From the NCBI GenBank assembly GCA_026826555.1, contig JAKSZT010053887.1:65813948-65877947 (forward strand): a DNA stretch of 64,000 nt, read 5' to 3'. The position numbers were made by a program, and so were the translations under genes. The DNA is from Tolypeutes matacus (Eukaryota > Chordata > Mammalia > Cingulata > Chlamyphoridae). Below the pieces are notes generated by a model. That model saw nothing but the letters and a program-made list of their open reading frames with translations, was not told where the DNA came from and did no database searches. Of the stretch, positions 11,004 through 21,941 are shown in pieces (the stretch's first letter is position 1; each line of letters starts with the position of its first letter).

Positions 11004-11623
11004 GACAACGACCATCTCAAGGAACAAAGAGAGTCTACAATTGCAAACAAAATAGTGCCATCAGTCTGTCCCATGGGATCTAAAACACCTCTCAATTAGA
11101 TGCAGAGCAGGCACCACCATCCTAGAATCCTCAGGATTGAGGATGGACTAGAGTACTTACTATTATTCTACTATAGACTTATTGTTATTCTAGCAATGGA
11201 AGAACTTTTATCATTGATATGGACGCAGTGGTCTCAGGAGGTTCTGAGGGGTGGGAGAGGGAAAAATAGATGTAATATGGGGGCATTTTTGGGACATTTG
11301 AATTGTCCTGAATGACGTTGCAATAACAGATAATGGGCATTATATATCTTGTCATAATTTACAAAATTGTGCAGGAGAGAGTGTAAACTACAATGTAAAC
11401 TATAATCCACATTGAGTGGCAATGCTCCAATATGTGTTCATCAATTGTAACAAATGTACCACACTAATGAAGGATGTTGTTAATGTGGGAAATTGTGGGA
11501 GAGGTAGGGAGTGGGGCATATGGGAACCCCCTGTACTTTTTATGTAACATTTATGTAATCTAAGTATCTTTTTAAAAAATTAATTAAAAATAAACAAGCA
11601 AACAAACAAAAAAAAAACCCAAA
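11004..11623 (+). mobile_element. L1-A 3' UTR remnant and A-rich tail
   Basis: This aligns by eye with the ends of L1-B (about 31800-32430) and L1-C (about 13310-13920). It shares the blocks 'attgtaacaaatgtaccacactaatg', 'gggcatatggga', 'cccctgta-tttttatgtaac' and 'tatgtaatctaa'. The purine/G-rich 'ggttctgaggggtgggagaggg' segment lies near 11240-11262. The tail is a degenerate A-rich (CAAA)n run. Confidence 0.85.
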
Positions 11624-11636
11624 AAGATATAAATCA

Positions 11637-11861
11637 AGGCAGCAGATGTAGCTCAAGTGGTTGAGTGCCTGCTTCCCATGTAAGAGGTCCCAGGGTCAAT
11701 CCCTGATACCTCCTAAAAACAAAACAAACAAATGAAAAAACCAGCTCTCATTGAGGAGCAGATGTAACTCAGTGTTTGAGTGCCTGATTCCCATGTACAA
11801 GATCCCAGGTTCAATCCATTGCACCTCCTAAAAAAAAAAAAAAAAAAAGAAAAGAAATAAA
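11637..11861 (+). mobile_element. Dimeric DAS-type tRNA-derived SINE
   Basis: There are two tRNA-like units. The first, from about 11640, has a Pol III A box (TAGCTCAAGTGG) and a B box (GGTCAATCCCT) and ends in an A-rich (AAAAC)n linker. The second, from about 11755, has 'agcagatgtaactcagtg' and 'GGTTCAATCC' and ends in an A18 tail. This is the architecture of xenarthran DAS SINEs. It is flanked by copies of AAAAGAYATAAMTCA (11622-11636 and about 11862-11875), so it landed in the 3' target-site duplication of L1-A. It depends on L1 for mobility. Confidence 0.9.
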
Positions 11862-11875
11862 AAGACATAACTCAG

Positions 11876-12767
11876 GAAGAAGGGGAATATGACTTAGAAG
11901 TTTATATGAAAGCTCTTCCCCTTTTAGTCCTGGTTCAGGAGCATAGCCATCAGAAGTTTACCCCTGGCTACCTATTTCAACCACTGAGAGAAGGTTAATT
12001 TGGAGACTAGCCCATTATAATCTAGAGTGTGGTGTGATAAAAGACAGAGGTTTTGAAATTTTGCTTTTTAAAAGTTTACTTCCCATATGAATTGTAATTA
12101 AATTCAGAGTCAGAGGGTCTACCATCTTTCTCAATGGGGCCAGGGAACCTCTCTCAGAACAGCAGTCTGGATGGGAGGGGTTGGTAGTTACGGGTGCTGA
12201 GGAAAATGTGAGTCAGCAGTAGGAAGGTGGCTTCAGTACCCAACCAAAAATAGAACATGAATTCACCAGCAGTGCCTGGCAGGAGCAAACAGAAAATGAA
12301 TACTTCCCCAGAGACCATTAGATGTCTGCCTTTAATCACAGAATGACCAGCATAAAATACCCTTCACAAAGCCTCACTCCTTTTGCCTATTTTGGGTCGT
12401 GATATTCTTATGGGTGAGGAGATTATTGGAGAAACTGTAAAATTTTATCCAAAACAAACACTCACTAAATAAGTTCTAGATTAAATCATTAGTATAATTA
12501 CCTCCAACTCACATACTATGCAGAGCCTATGATTCAGGAATATAATTCACAAATTAGATATAGCAAAAATAAAGCAGATACATTTTTTCTGTATATACAA
12601 ATTATAGAATAAGTTAAAATTTACAGATTTGCTACATAAGCATTTGCTTTCTTAAATTTCTGGGGACAATGTGTGCTTTTGGCTGCCAACCCTTAAATTC
12701 ATTAGAGCATTGCATTATTAGTAATAGGATTAGGGATTTAATTCCAGTGTCAGTCAATTTAAAATTT
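11876..12767. other. Unassigned DNA between the SINE and L1-C
   Basis: About 890 bp with no recognised element. Short minus-strand frames (for example 12154-12339) show no domain. Moderate GC content at 11900-12420 then turns AT-rich. Confidence 0.4.
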
Positions 12768-13920
12768 GACTCCTGGGGATGAGCCTCCCTGGCACCAAGG
12801 GATTACTACCAAGTACCGACTAGCAATGCAACTGGAAAAAGACCTCAAATAAAAGGGGGAAAAGGTAAAGACAAATGAGTTTATATGACTAAGAGACTTC
12901 AAAGTGAGTCGGGAGTTCATCCCAGATGTTACGCTTATGCACATCTCAGCAGGAACTCATAGACTGCCAAAGTGGATACTAGCCCCAAATAGTGGGGCTC
13001 CTGAGGGCCCTGGAGACACCCGGTTCCTACGGTCAGGGCAGATAGCTCCAGAGTTTGGTGCCTTGTCAGTGGGCCCTACTTTGGAGTTTGTGCTCCTGAG
13101 AGTCACAGAGTTGGACTCAGTGATGCCTTCCTTACATATGGCTCATCTGTCCCTTCTATTTAAACCTGTACTTTGTTCTGGAGTTAGTAGGTGTACGTCC
13201 AAGAGACTGGAGTCTTTGGGATATCCACGTGCCAGCTGGGCCCAGAACCTCAAGGGAGAGTTGCAACACTTACTCCCTGGTTCATTGGACTCACCCAGAA
13301 CAACTAACAAGGAGGTGAGGATTGACAAGCACCATACCAAGGAAACGAGAGAGTTGACAACTGCAAGCAAGAGAGTCTCATCCATCGGCTGTATGGGATA
13401 GAAGCCTTCTCTCAATTAGAGGTGGAATGGGCATCATCATCCGAGAATCTTCAGGATTGGGGAATGAACTATGAACTAGAGTAGACTTACTGGTATTCTA
13501 CTATAGACATATTGTGATTCTAGCAATGGAAGAAATTACAACATTGATGTGGAAGGAGTGACCACTGGAGGCTCTGGGGGCAGGGAGAAGGAAAAACAGT
13601 TGTAATACGGGGGCTTTTTCGGGACTTGGGAAATGTCCTGAATGACATTGCAATGACAGGTATAGGCCATTTTATATTGTCACGTAACATGTGGAACTGT
13701 GTGGGAGAGAGTGTAGACTACAATGTGAACTATGGTCCATGCTCAGTGGCAATGCCCCAGGATGTGTTTATCAATTGCAGTGAATGTGCCACACTAATGA
13801 AAGATGTTTATGTGAGAGGGTGTGGGAGATGTGGGGAGTGGGGCATATGGGAGTCCCTATATTTTTTGTGTAACACTTATGTAATCTAAGTATCTTATAA
13901 AAAACAGAAAAAAATTTTTT
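12768..13920 (+). mobile_element. 5'-truncated L1 3' UTR (L1-C)
   Basis: From 'gggatgagcctccctggcaccaagggatta' onward this matches the L1-B 3' UTR from about 31270 ('gtataagcctctctggtaccaaggg'). It continues through 'acaagcaccatac', 'ggaatgaac' and 'gtaatctaagtatc' to an A/T-rich end near 13900. It is GC-richer and less decayed than L1-B in the shared part. It holds two overlapping frames: 165 codons on the + strand (12904-13401) and 61 codons on the minus strand (12759-12944). Neither matches a domain I know. The minus frame aligns with one in L1-B (see Findings). Confidence 0.85.
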
Positions 13921-14919
13921 TTTTAAATTTACCTATCTAAACCCGAACTCTTCCTGAAAATCAAGACAAAAGTAAGGCCACTGTCGAAAATAGAAAGACA
14001 GTGCCAGTACAGAGTGACACAAGTACATGGACACCATCATGAAGAATATGATGGAAGACAAATTTATTTGGTGAGAGGTCTAGAGCAAATGGTGTTTTTA
14101 TGTGAACCTTTTATATGAAGTTTAATGTCATAATGTTGTGACTTATTGTCATTGTTTTCCTAAATTTTGTTTATTTTTTGGTAAATCAATATTCTTTTAT
14201 GTGTGAAAAGTAGCTATAATACAGAGTATATACTTAAAACAATAGATCTTTCTTGCCCCCAAAAGCATAATGTAGTTTTCGGTGCTCCATCTTTTTTTAC
14301 TAAGAGAATTTCTCCTGAATTATATATTCATGATTCCTGGTTTTGAATAGAGCCCATCTTCTAATCATTTTGTAAACTGCAATTAGTTGTTACAGGTTGA
14401 TACCCTAGGATACACCCCTCTCTTTACATAGAGAGATTCAGAGAAGTTACAGTCATTAAAGATAATCGCATCTAATTGCGACTTTCTATACTGAAGTCTG
14501 GAAAGAACATGAAAAGAGGAAATCTTTAGAGAACTATGGAGTTCTGGTTCAAATATTTTAAGCAAAGTACCATTATTTTCATTATATTGCTTATCTATAA
14601 ATTTTGCTGTGACTGAACAGATCTTCTGTACTAGAAATAGATGTATTTTTCCTTAGTATGCTGGCAATTCTGGAACCAAACATAGAACACAGAGATAAAG
14701 CAGTGCTAATCTTAGGCACATAAAGAAAGGAAAATTTAACATGGCACCTGGAATTCTGATCCTGGAAATTATTTCTTTATGTTTAGTTCACAGCATCTAC
14801 AGACGCTTAAATGCTAATAACAGTCAGCTAAGATATTTTTATAAAGTTTACTGCTTACAAAATGCTTTCACAATTCCTAAAAGAAAAGGTGTTGACAATT
14901 ATCCTGAATCTTGCATATT

Positions 14920-15075
14920 AATAATACATAGCACTGTTTTTAGTGTGTAGTAGGTACTATTTTAGTAGCCTATTTAGAAATATTAGGCTTAGCATGTTAA
15001 TTAACTTACCCTAGATTGCATAACTTGGAAATGTTAAAGTCAGAATTCAAACCCTGGTCTTCAAGTGGGTGATAT
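14920..15075 (-). mobile_element. Probable MIR SINE fragment
   Basis: Read on the minus strand, the segment follows the MIR order: the region of 'aattaacttaccctagattgcataacttggaaatg' and 'gaattcaaaccctgg' corresponds to the MIR tRNA-related body and core ('taacttgcccaaggtcacacagct', 'attcgaacccagg'). It is strongly diverged. The 'gtgtagtaggtactattttag' part to the left fits the MIR 3' region. Confidence 0.55.
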
Positions 15076-15727
15076 CTATTGATATTAACTACATTTGAAA
15101 TTAAAACTGAGAAATTTTTAAAAGTGCATATTATTTATTTATTTTAAACTAGAAAAAATAAGCCCACTGAATGTTAACATAAAATATTATTTATTAAAGA
15201 AACAAAACAGAACTGTGCTTTTCATAACAAAGTATTATTGAGAGGCATGGCATTGTTTTAAATATTTACAAATTGCTTTAATAGTTGGTTTAATAGAAGG
15301 CAGATGAATTCTCACATTTGCAATCCCTCTGTTGCAATGTTACAGATTAGGTAGCATCTGGAAAACTCCACTTTATACATGAGAATATACATATACTATA
15401 TAGATGAGAATGAAATTAAGTAAGGAATAGCATCTAAATATTATTAAGATAGTAATTTTAATCCCACATTACCCCTGAAAGAGTCTCAGGGATCCCCAGG
15501 AATCCCCAGATATTGAGAACGCTTGGAATAGGAAAATCCTATGGCTCTTTTCAATCTTGTAATCCTAAATCTTAATTGGTGATTTACATATCTGAAATTA
15601 AGCTTATGCTTTGTGGCCATGATCAGGCTCTCTCTCACTCTCTCTTTTGAAGGCATTCATGAATCAACATTGAAGAAGAGAGCCTGAAAGGAAGACAAGG
15701 AGAATCAGAAAACTACAAGTAATAAGA

Positions 15728-16000
15728 AATGCCAAATGGTGATAACAGGATTGCAGAGTAGGATAGAGTCAAAGCCAATCTAAATAGAATCAGGTCCGTG
15801 CTTGAAGCTGAACTGAATACAGATAGCATAATTGCATGATTGGATATTGATTAGCTCAAAATCATCAACCAGAGGCTGACAGATGATTAAATAATTGCCA
15901 TTATAAGTCCAGTCTTATGACATCCAGCAAAATGAGGACCAGAGGTATTTGTCACTGAATTAGAGAAACCTTACCAAGTCTTCTTAAAAGATATGCTAAA
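15728..16000 (+). pseudogene. Possible coding relic of unknown origin
   Basis: A single frame from ATG 15729 to about 15990 reads as protein-like segments, including 'RVKANLNRIRSVLEAEL', 'LKIINQRLTDD' and 'VFVTELEKPYQVFLKDMLK', but has about seven in-frame stops. The 'LTDD(stop)IIAI' stretch faintly recalls the acidic C-terminal end of pogo/Tigger-type transposases, where LTDDEI-like strings occur. The stop density is higher than expected by chance for such a length, so this may simply be a coincidence of composition. No donor gene is identified. Confidence 0.2.
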
Positions 16001-16721
16001 ATAATTGAAAGTCAAGAGAAAGCAACCACTCTAAAAATGTTACACCTGCCAAACATATTTCATCCAGGAGGAGATAGTTTGTTTTAGAACAAAAAAATCC
16101 TTGAATAGAGGATTACAAGAAGTTCAAGATCATTTACTATCTTGAGACAATGGTATTTATTTAGCTTAAGATTTCTGGATCTCTGTGACTCTAAATGAAC
16201 GAGGTGAATAAGAGAATATTTAAAGTCCTTTGAAATCCAATTCATGATGTAGCAAATGGTAGAGAGAACTGTAGACATTATGAAACATCTGATTAATGTT
16301 AATAAAAGAAAATAACCATATATTTGATGCCCTCATTTTGTTGAAAGAGGTTCTGATTATTTTGTCATTATTTTTTGGTATAGTTTAAAATCTTTTAAAA
16401 ATATTCATTGGAGAATGTTTAGACTACTGTAAGAACTATTGGAGGAATGAAGGTGAAAAAGAAATGAACAGTTTAAACATATACCTCTGAAAATTGGGGT
16501 GTGAAGGGGGAGGGAGTATATAAAATGGTACTTATATCAACACATGCACACTTAAATCTTCCTCATAATTTTATTAATTCAGCATATACTCATTGGCTAC
16601 ATAAAATGTACCAGTCAAAAGAGATAAAAAAAAAAAATAGATTAAAAAAGGCAAAAAATCCTGCCCTTGTAAGCTAAAACTTTTTATAGACAATAAATAA
16701 AATATATAATATTGTATAACT

Positions 16722-17294
16722 TGTATTAGTCAGCCCAAGGGGTACTGATGCAAAATACCAGAAATTGCTTGGTTTTTATAAAGGATATTTATTTTGGGTA
16801 AAACCTTACAGTTATCAGCCCATAAAGTGCAAGTTATCTCCCTCACCAAAGTCTGTCACCATGTGTTGGAGCAAGATTTGTAAGGGTATGGCTTCCTGGG
16901 TTCCTTGCTTCCCAGGGCTCATTTTTCTCTGGGCTCAGCTGCTCTGCTTTCTCCACAAGGCCAACTGTAGACTATTTGGCAAAAGGCTTGTCTCTCTTTC
17001 TGGGGCCTCTGCCATGTCTAATTGAGCCTTCCCTCTGCTCCTCTGTGTCCTTACTTCCCGGGCTTCAGCATCCAAAACTCTGAACTTCCTTCTCTGCAGT
17101 GTGCTTTCTCTGAGGGCAGAGACTCAACATCCTACTGAAGTGGCCCAATCAAAGCCTCAATCATTATTTAATCAAGTAAAAGTGAAAGCTCTGAATCCAA
17201 TATAATCTAATATGCCCTGAGAGACAGACCAGTTTACAAACATAATCCAATATCTATTTTTGGAATTCATAAAGAATATCAAACTGCTACTACA
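16722..17294 (-). mobile_element. Family X solo LTR, copy 3
   Basis: It begins TGTATTAGTCAGCC (the reverse complement of the LTR 3' end) and ends with an altered CTGCTACTACA. The internal blocks match copy 1: 'aaggatatttattttggg', 'ggcccaatcaaagcct' and 'ggaattcataaag'. I could not confirm a 5-bp duplication (TAACT on the left, no clear partner on the right). The right end looks mutated. Confidence 0.82.
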
Positions 17295-17497
17295 CTGAAC
17301 AGTGATACTTGTTAGGTATTAAATAGAACAGGGAAAAGGGATAGGGAATGTGGAGATGGCAGAGGCAGTTGGAATTTTAGATAATTGGATCTGGGAAGAG
17401 CTCACTGAGAAAGGGTAAAGTCTGAACGAAGTTAGGGAACCAGCAGAAAACTATACATATTATTCTTAAATTCAGATTTCTTTGAATTTAAATCTTG

Positions 17498-17567
17498 TAC
17501 TTCTGACATTTTCTTTGCACTCAAAAACAGTATGTGCCTCTGACATTGGCAATGGTGCACCCCACAA
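17498..17567 (+). repeat. Direct repeat, copy 1
   Basis: About 70 bp, from 'tacttctgacattttctttg' to 'gcaatggtgcaccccacaa'. It is repeated with about 90% identity at 18132-18201, starting 634 bp downstream. The flanks differ except for a short upstream 'gtacttct' shared by both. I do not recognise it as a named element. Confidence 0.7.
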
Positions 17568-18131
17568 CATGTCTAGATGCAATATTTGTAAAGCATCTAA
17601 TTATTTACATGAGTAACTAGATAGGTATTGTATGATAAATTTGTAAATTGTACTATTTTTTAAAAAATACTTAATTTTTAAAATTTTCACAAAATTAATT
17701 TATATAATTTTATTTATTTTCATGTAAAATTTTATATTAATTAATGATAATCTGAGTTTTGCCTTTTATAAAATAGGGTTTTTTTAAAAAATAAGATTAT
17801 TTTGAATATTTTAGAATAATAAAAAATACATGTGAGATTTTTATTTTTAATTTTTACATTTACTCTGAGCTACATTTTGATAAAAATGATTCAATTTCCA
17901 TATACTTTGAATTGCTGTTTAATACTGAAAAATGTTCCTTAGCCACTATGTAACAGTTGCAAAAATGTACTTTTTTCTGTGTACTTTAACGATCACAAAT
18001 TGGAGCACAATGATGCAAGAAAATGGACACTCAGCAGTCCTGGAAAACAGTACTTCATTATGTATTGTATTCATATTAACTCAAAAGAGTTTAAAATCAC
18101 CTAAATTATCTTTTTTTATAAGTACTTCTTA

Positions 18132-18201
18132 TACCTCTGACATTTTCTTTGCACTCAAAAGCAGCATGTGGCTCTGACATTGGCAATGGTGCACCCCACA
18201 A
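18132..18201 (+). repeat. Direct repeat, copy 2
   Basis: Second copy of the 70-bp unit at 17498-17567. It shares 'ctctgacattttctttgcac', 'tcaaaa-cag-atgtg' and 'tctgacattggcaatggtgc' and differs at only a few bases. The unit itself contains a shorter internal echo ('ctctgacatt' twice). Confidence 0.7.
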
Positions 18202-20099
18202 ACTTTCAAAACATTTGGATATACTAAACTTTTGTTTCAAGAATATATGCAAAGATACATATAGAAGTTTTACTGCAGGCTTGAATGCCATCCATCAAAA
18301 GCTCAGATGTTTAGGATTACAGGTTGTGCTGTGCGGAAGTGTCTGTGTTCTTTAATACATTCGTTTTGTGAGCATTTGTGATATTTAGGGCACCTTGACT
18401 TGTGGCATACAGGGCAAAGGACCCATAACACTGATTTAAAAGTACCATGGATGGGAACCACAGCCTTTCCACCCTGCCCAATTGGTTACTGGTAGAACAT
18501 TTTACAGAACAGTAGAGTGCTCAATAAGTGTTGGATTTGTTGAATTAACTTGAAACTCTTAAATATAATAATCAATTAATTGCTTAAAGATATAAAAGGG
18601 AGAGGCTCTTGAGCATGTATTATAATACTTCTCGGAAACCACTACATGAACAAGTAAACTGAGATAAGGAATTATAATTAAGGATTTAAGATGGAGGAAA
18701 GCAGCAGAACAAAAGGGACTAAAGACCGGGGATTGCCTGTAACGTCCCTTCCCTTCTTGCAGTGAATACACTAGGCACCTGAAAGTTCCAAGCCTTAAAA
18801 ATGATAAAATAAATATCGATAGCCATTTACAAAAGCAAGTTCAACTTTCCTTCTAAAAAGGAATCTCTTTACAATATATATACAAGACATGCTTCCTTCT
18901 GTGACTCTTTCTGGTGCTAGATATGCCTTGATTTTTATAAGTATCGGGGATTATTTAACATAATTGTGATACTAAGAGAAAATCTGAAATGTAGCATGAA
19001 TAGTTATTAATTAAGGAAAAAACTATTTTCTACTATAATTTCTTTGAAGAAAATATCAAACAAGATTACTCTAAACTGTGGTCATATTTCAAAATATCTC
19101 TATTTTTACTCCAAAATAAGGTGCAATCTGTAGACTATTTGTGAATCTCAAGATAGTTTTACTGAAACCAGAGCAGGATTTCAATAAGGTAAACCAATCC
19201 ATTTGAGACTCTTCTAAATATAATTCTTAACCTGTAAGGTATTTTATATTCTCTTTAAAAGAATACCTGACAGAAATAAAATGTGAAAGGATTTCCTTCT
19301 CTGTCCCAAAGGCATGCAGTGGGTCTTAACTGTCTCAGCCTGAGTCAACGAAAGGCATTAATGGACATACTACAACTTTGTATGCACTACATTACTATAG
19401 CAGAAATATTCTAAAGGTAAAATGACTAACTAGGAAAGTTTGAATTTTAGTAGTTTTTGTGAAAATTGAAAATTAGAATCATTAAATCTATATTTTGATA
19501 AACACTCTTTGGTATATTTTCCTTTTTTCTTTAAGTAAATTGTTCTCTACCTGTTTCTGTTTTATATCCCTACTTAAATGGTTCTAAAAATTCTTACTCA
19601 GGAATAAGGTTTTATTTTATACTCATAATTTTAATGCCATCTGGTAAAATATAATATTTTCCTGCTGTGTTTACTCAATTTGAATTCCAGTTAAATGATT
19701 TCTAAAATACCATTCTGTCAGCTTTTCTCCATAACTGAAACACAAAATTGTTTCTCTAAAATTCTAAAACTGATAGGAAGTTAAAATGTTAGAACTAGAG
19801 CAGAGCTTTCAGCTTATTTATACTTGATTTATGACTTGATCTAAAATACTGTCTATTCTGCTACATCGTGTATATTCTGGAAGGTAGATTTTTCATATAT
19901 ATAGAACGGTACATAGGAGAATGATGTCAATAGGATGTGGAAATTGCACTGGTGCATACATGATATTTTCTAGTACTTTAGTGTTTTGCTCTACCAAGCA
20001 AATTCTGAATGCAGCAAGCCATGGAAGGATATAGTATTATATATGATGTTCACTGTCCCTATAATCAGAAAAGGTTTTCTGACTTGGAAGGGATTATTA

Positions 20100-20538
20100 C
20101 ATTGTTGCAGCCATTTCCCAGACCTTGCCTAACCCCTTTGCTTTTCTGTTATGTGCAGATGTTTCAATGTTTCCATTCCATAGCCCTGGGGAAACACTAG
20201 GTCCAACGCAGTGACCTGACCATACCTTAAACCCCAAACCAGTAACAAGCAGGCCCAGTTGCTTATCAGAAAGGGGAACTCTCAGTGAAAGGTACCCTAC
20301 CCCTGGGGCTTTTTAAATACTCCATCTTCAGGCAGAACAGATTTTTCCCTCCACTCCAACCTGAAGTGGGGCATGCAGAACTGCCATCCACGGACCCTGA
20401 CCCAAGCAGTTGGCCTCCCCAGGGGACAGACATAATTGGATCTCTTCCCCACTCTTTTGGACAACTTTTTGTGATGTGTAAGTAATAAAGGGGTCATTTG
20501 CTGATAGTCTTTGTTTTGTCTGAGCCTGTCTTCCCACA
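20100..20538 (+). mobile_element. Probable retroviral-type solo LTR
   Basis: The layout is LTR-like: a GC-richer U3; a TATA-like TTTTTAAATACTC (about 20310); 'cactcttttggacaac'; a polyadenylation signal AATAAAG (about 20485) followed by a T/G-rich U5; and an end at CCTGTCTTCCCACA (20538). The left boundary (TGTTGCAGCC at about 20103) is a guess and no duplication was found. Frames on both strands here (up to 133 codons) have no domain. A class I ERV LTR is the likeliest identity. Confidence 0.5.
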
Positions 20539-20577
20539 ATGTACCATATAGCAACTTTCTCTGCAATGGTTCTCTCT

Positions 20578-21036
20578 GATAATTATATAATGGTCTAAAT
20601 AGTGGCCTCCAAAAGATATTTCCATGTTCTAATTCCTGGAACTCATGACTGTTACTTAATTTGAAAGAAAAAAAAAGGTCTCTGCAAATATAATTCAATC
20701 AAGGACCCTGAGATGAAGAGATCATACTGTATTATCTGAGTGGGTCCTACATCCAGTGATAAGTGTTCTTATAAGAGAATGGCAAAGGGATATTTGATAA
20801 AGATGAGGAGGAAAGACAAAATATAGAGGAGAAGGCCATGTGAAGATGGAGGCAGACATTGGAGTGATGCAGTCACAAGTCAAGGAATGCCAAAAACCAC
20901 CAGAAATTGGAAGAGGAATGGAATGTCCCCTGGAGCCTCTAGAGGGAATATGGCCCTGATAACTCCTTGATTTTGGACTTACAACTTCCAGAACTGAGAG
21001 ACAATAAATTTCTATTGGTTTAAACCAACCAGGTTG
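20578..21036 (+). mobile_element. MLT1-type MaLR solo LTR
   Basis: It shows the diagnostic MLT1 series: 'tctgcaaatataattcaatc', 'gtgttcttataaga', 'ggccatgtgaagatggaggc', 'attggagtgatgcagtcac', 'aactccttgattttgg' and 'gagacaataaatttctattg', the last containing the polyadenylation signal AATAAA. It is an old placental-mammal LTR. Its 3' end is cut short by the next LTR. The 118-codon minus-strand frame across it is incidental. Confidence 0.88.
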
Positions 21037-21038
21037 GC

Positions 21039-21395
21039 TGTTGTGGATTGAATCACATCCCCCACAAAGATAGTTCAATTCCTAAACCTAGGTTCTATGG
21101 ATATGAATTCATTTGTAAATAGGGTCTTCAAAGATCCTATTAGTTTAGATGAAACCAGACTGAATCAGGGTGCTCCTTAATCCAATTTGACCTTAATCTA
21201 ATATGAAGCAAAGGAAATTTGGACACAGTAGTAGGAGACAGACGGAGAGAAGTGGTCATATAATAGAGGCTGAGATTGAGTTATAGAGTGTCAGCAGCCA
21301 CCAGAATACTACAGACATAAATAGAGTGCATGATCCTGTTGACACCTTGATTTTGGAATTCTATATTCCAAAAATGTGAGTTGTTAGACATTTAC
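21039..21395 (+). mobile_element. Second MaLR-type LTR, 3'-truncated
   Basis: It starts TGTTGTGGATTGAATCACAT and 'cccccacaaag'. It continues with 'tagggtcttcaaagat', 'aatttggacacag' and 'gacaccttgattttgg'. It stops shortly after 'aaaatgtgagttgtta', before the expected polyadenylation signal. It abuts the MLT1 LTR head to tail. Confidence 0.75.
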
Positions 21396-21424
21396 ATGGT
21401 AAGAAGGGTATGGCATTGAGGCAA

Positions 21425-21685
21425 CAGGGCATAATGGTTAAGAGCACAAATGCCGGAGCCAGACTCCCCAGAACTGAATACCAGTTCATCCACTTACTAG
21501 CTTTATAGGCTTGTTTACATTACTTATATATCTATGCCTCACTTTTCTCATCTATAAATGGAATGTGAAACTAGTAACACCATTTTCACAGGGCTGTTGT
21601 AAGGATTAAGTAGATTAATTTATTTAAAGTACTGAGCATGTATACTTGTTAAATAGCATTAGATATTATATAGCCTTGAATGCCT
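21425..21685 (+). mobile_element. MIR SINE
   Basis: Nearly the whole MIR order is visible: 'aatggttaagagcacaaatg', 'ggagccagactccccagaac', 'ccacttactagct', 'tatgcctcacttttctcatc', 'taaatggaa', 'cagggctgttgtaaggatta' and 'actgagcatg'. MIR is a tRNA-derived SINE, mobilised in the past by L2 and now extinct. Confidence 0.88.
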
Positions 21686-21941
21686 TTCTAAGTAATGTTT
21701 ATTATAACTTGAAAGACAAAGCAGAGTTTTTATATTATTATTTTTAAAAAGTAGTGCAGTGGCATTGGACCAATGATTTGAAGATATTTCTGGAAATGAT
21801 TCTCAGAAGGTGGTTCAGTTGGAGGAAAGTTTTTCATAGCTTTTGAATTTCTTGTAATCTCTCCCATAAAAAAGAAAGAACAAGGAAAACAAAACCAAAA
21901 ATTCAAGCACAATATCTACCACAAAATTTGGTTAAAAGGTG

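Larger units (their letters stand above)
4965..11623 (+). mobile_element. Near full-length L1 retrotransposon (L1-A)
   Basis: A 6.66-kb L1 bounded by a 13-bp duplication. Order of parts: 5' UTR (4965 to about 6485) that starts in the 'gaaaatggtgccaaagtagg' style of L1 promoters; ORF1 (6517-7437); a short spacer; ORF2 (from about 7504) with endonuclease and reverse-transcriptase motifs; then 3' UTR and an A-rich end. ORF2 is broken by many stops and frameshifts, so the copy is dead. Compared with L1-B it lacks about 1.3 kb covering the end of ORF2 and most of the 3' UTR, replaced by a piece of LTR at 10869-11003. L1 retrotransposes by target-primed reverse transcription. Confidence 0.93.
13921..16721. 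other. Mostly unassigned DNA
   Basis: About 2.8 kb of mainly single-copy-looking, AT-rich DNA. It contains a probable MIR (14920-15075) and a weak coding-like relic (15728-16000), listed separately. A short CT-rich tract (about 15630-15650) is present. I see no gene. Confidence 0.4.
17295..20099. other. Mostly unassigned AT-rich DNA
   Basis: About 2.8 kb with no named repeat recognised, apart from a pair of 70-bp direct repeats (listed separately). A very AT-rich zone lies at 17580-17900. Short frames (for example 17932-18177 and 18149-18355) overlap the repeat and show no domain. Confidence 0.4.

Noticed and set aside
11640..11860. Functional tRNA genes suggested by A- and B-box motifs
   Set aside because: Two tRNA-like units with an A-rich linker and tail plus flanking duplication identify a SINE; the arms do not pair as a tRNA.
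20297..21078. Minus-strand frames of 133 and 118 codons
   Set aside because: They cover LTR sequence on the strand opposite to the LTR sense; no domain, and the boundaries follow the LTRs.
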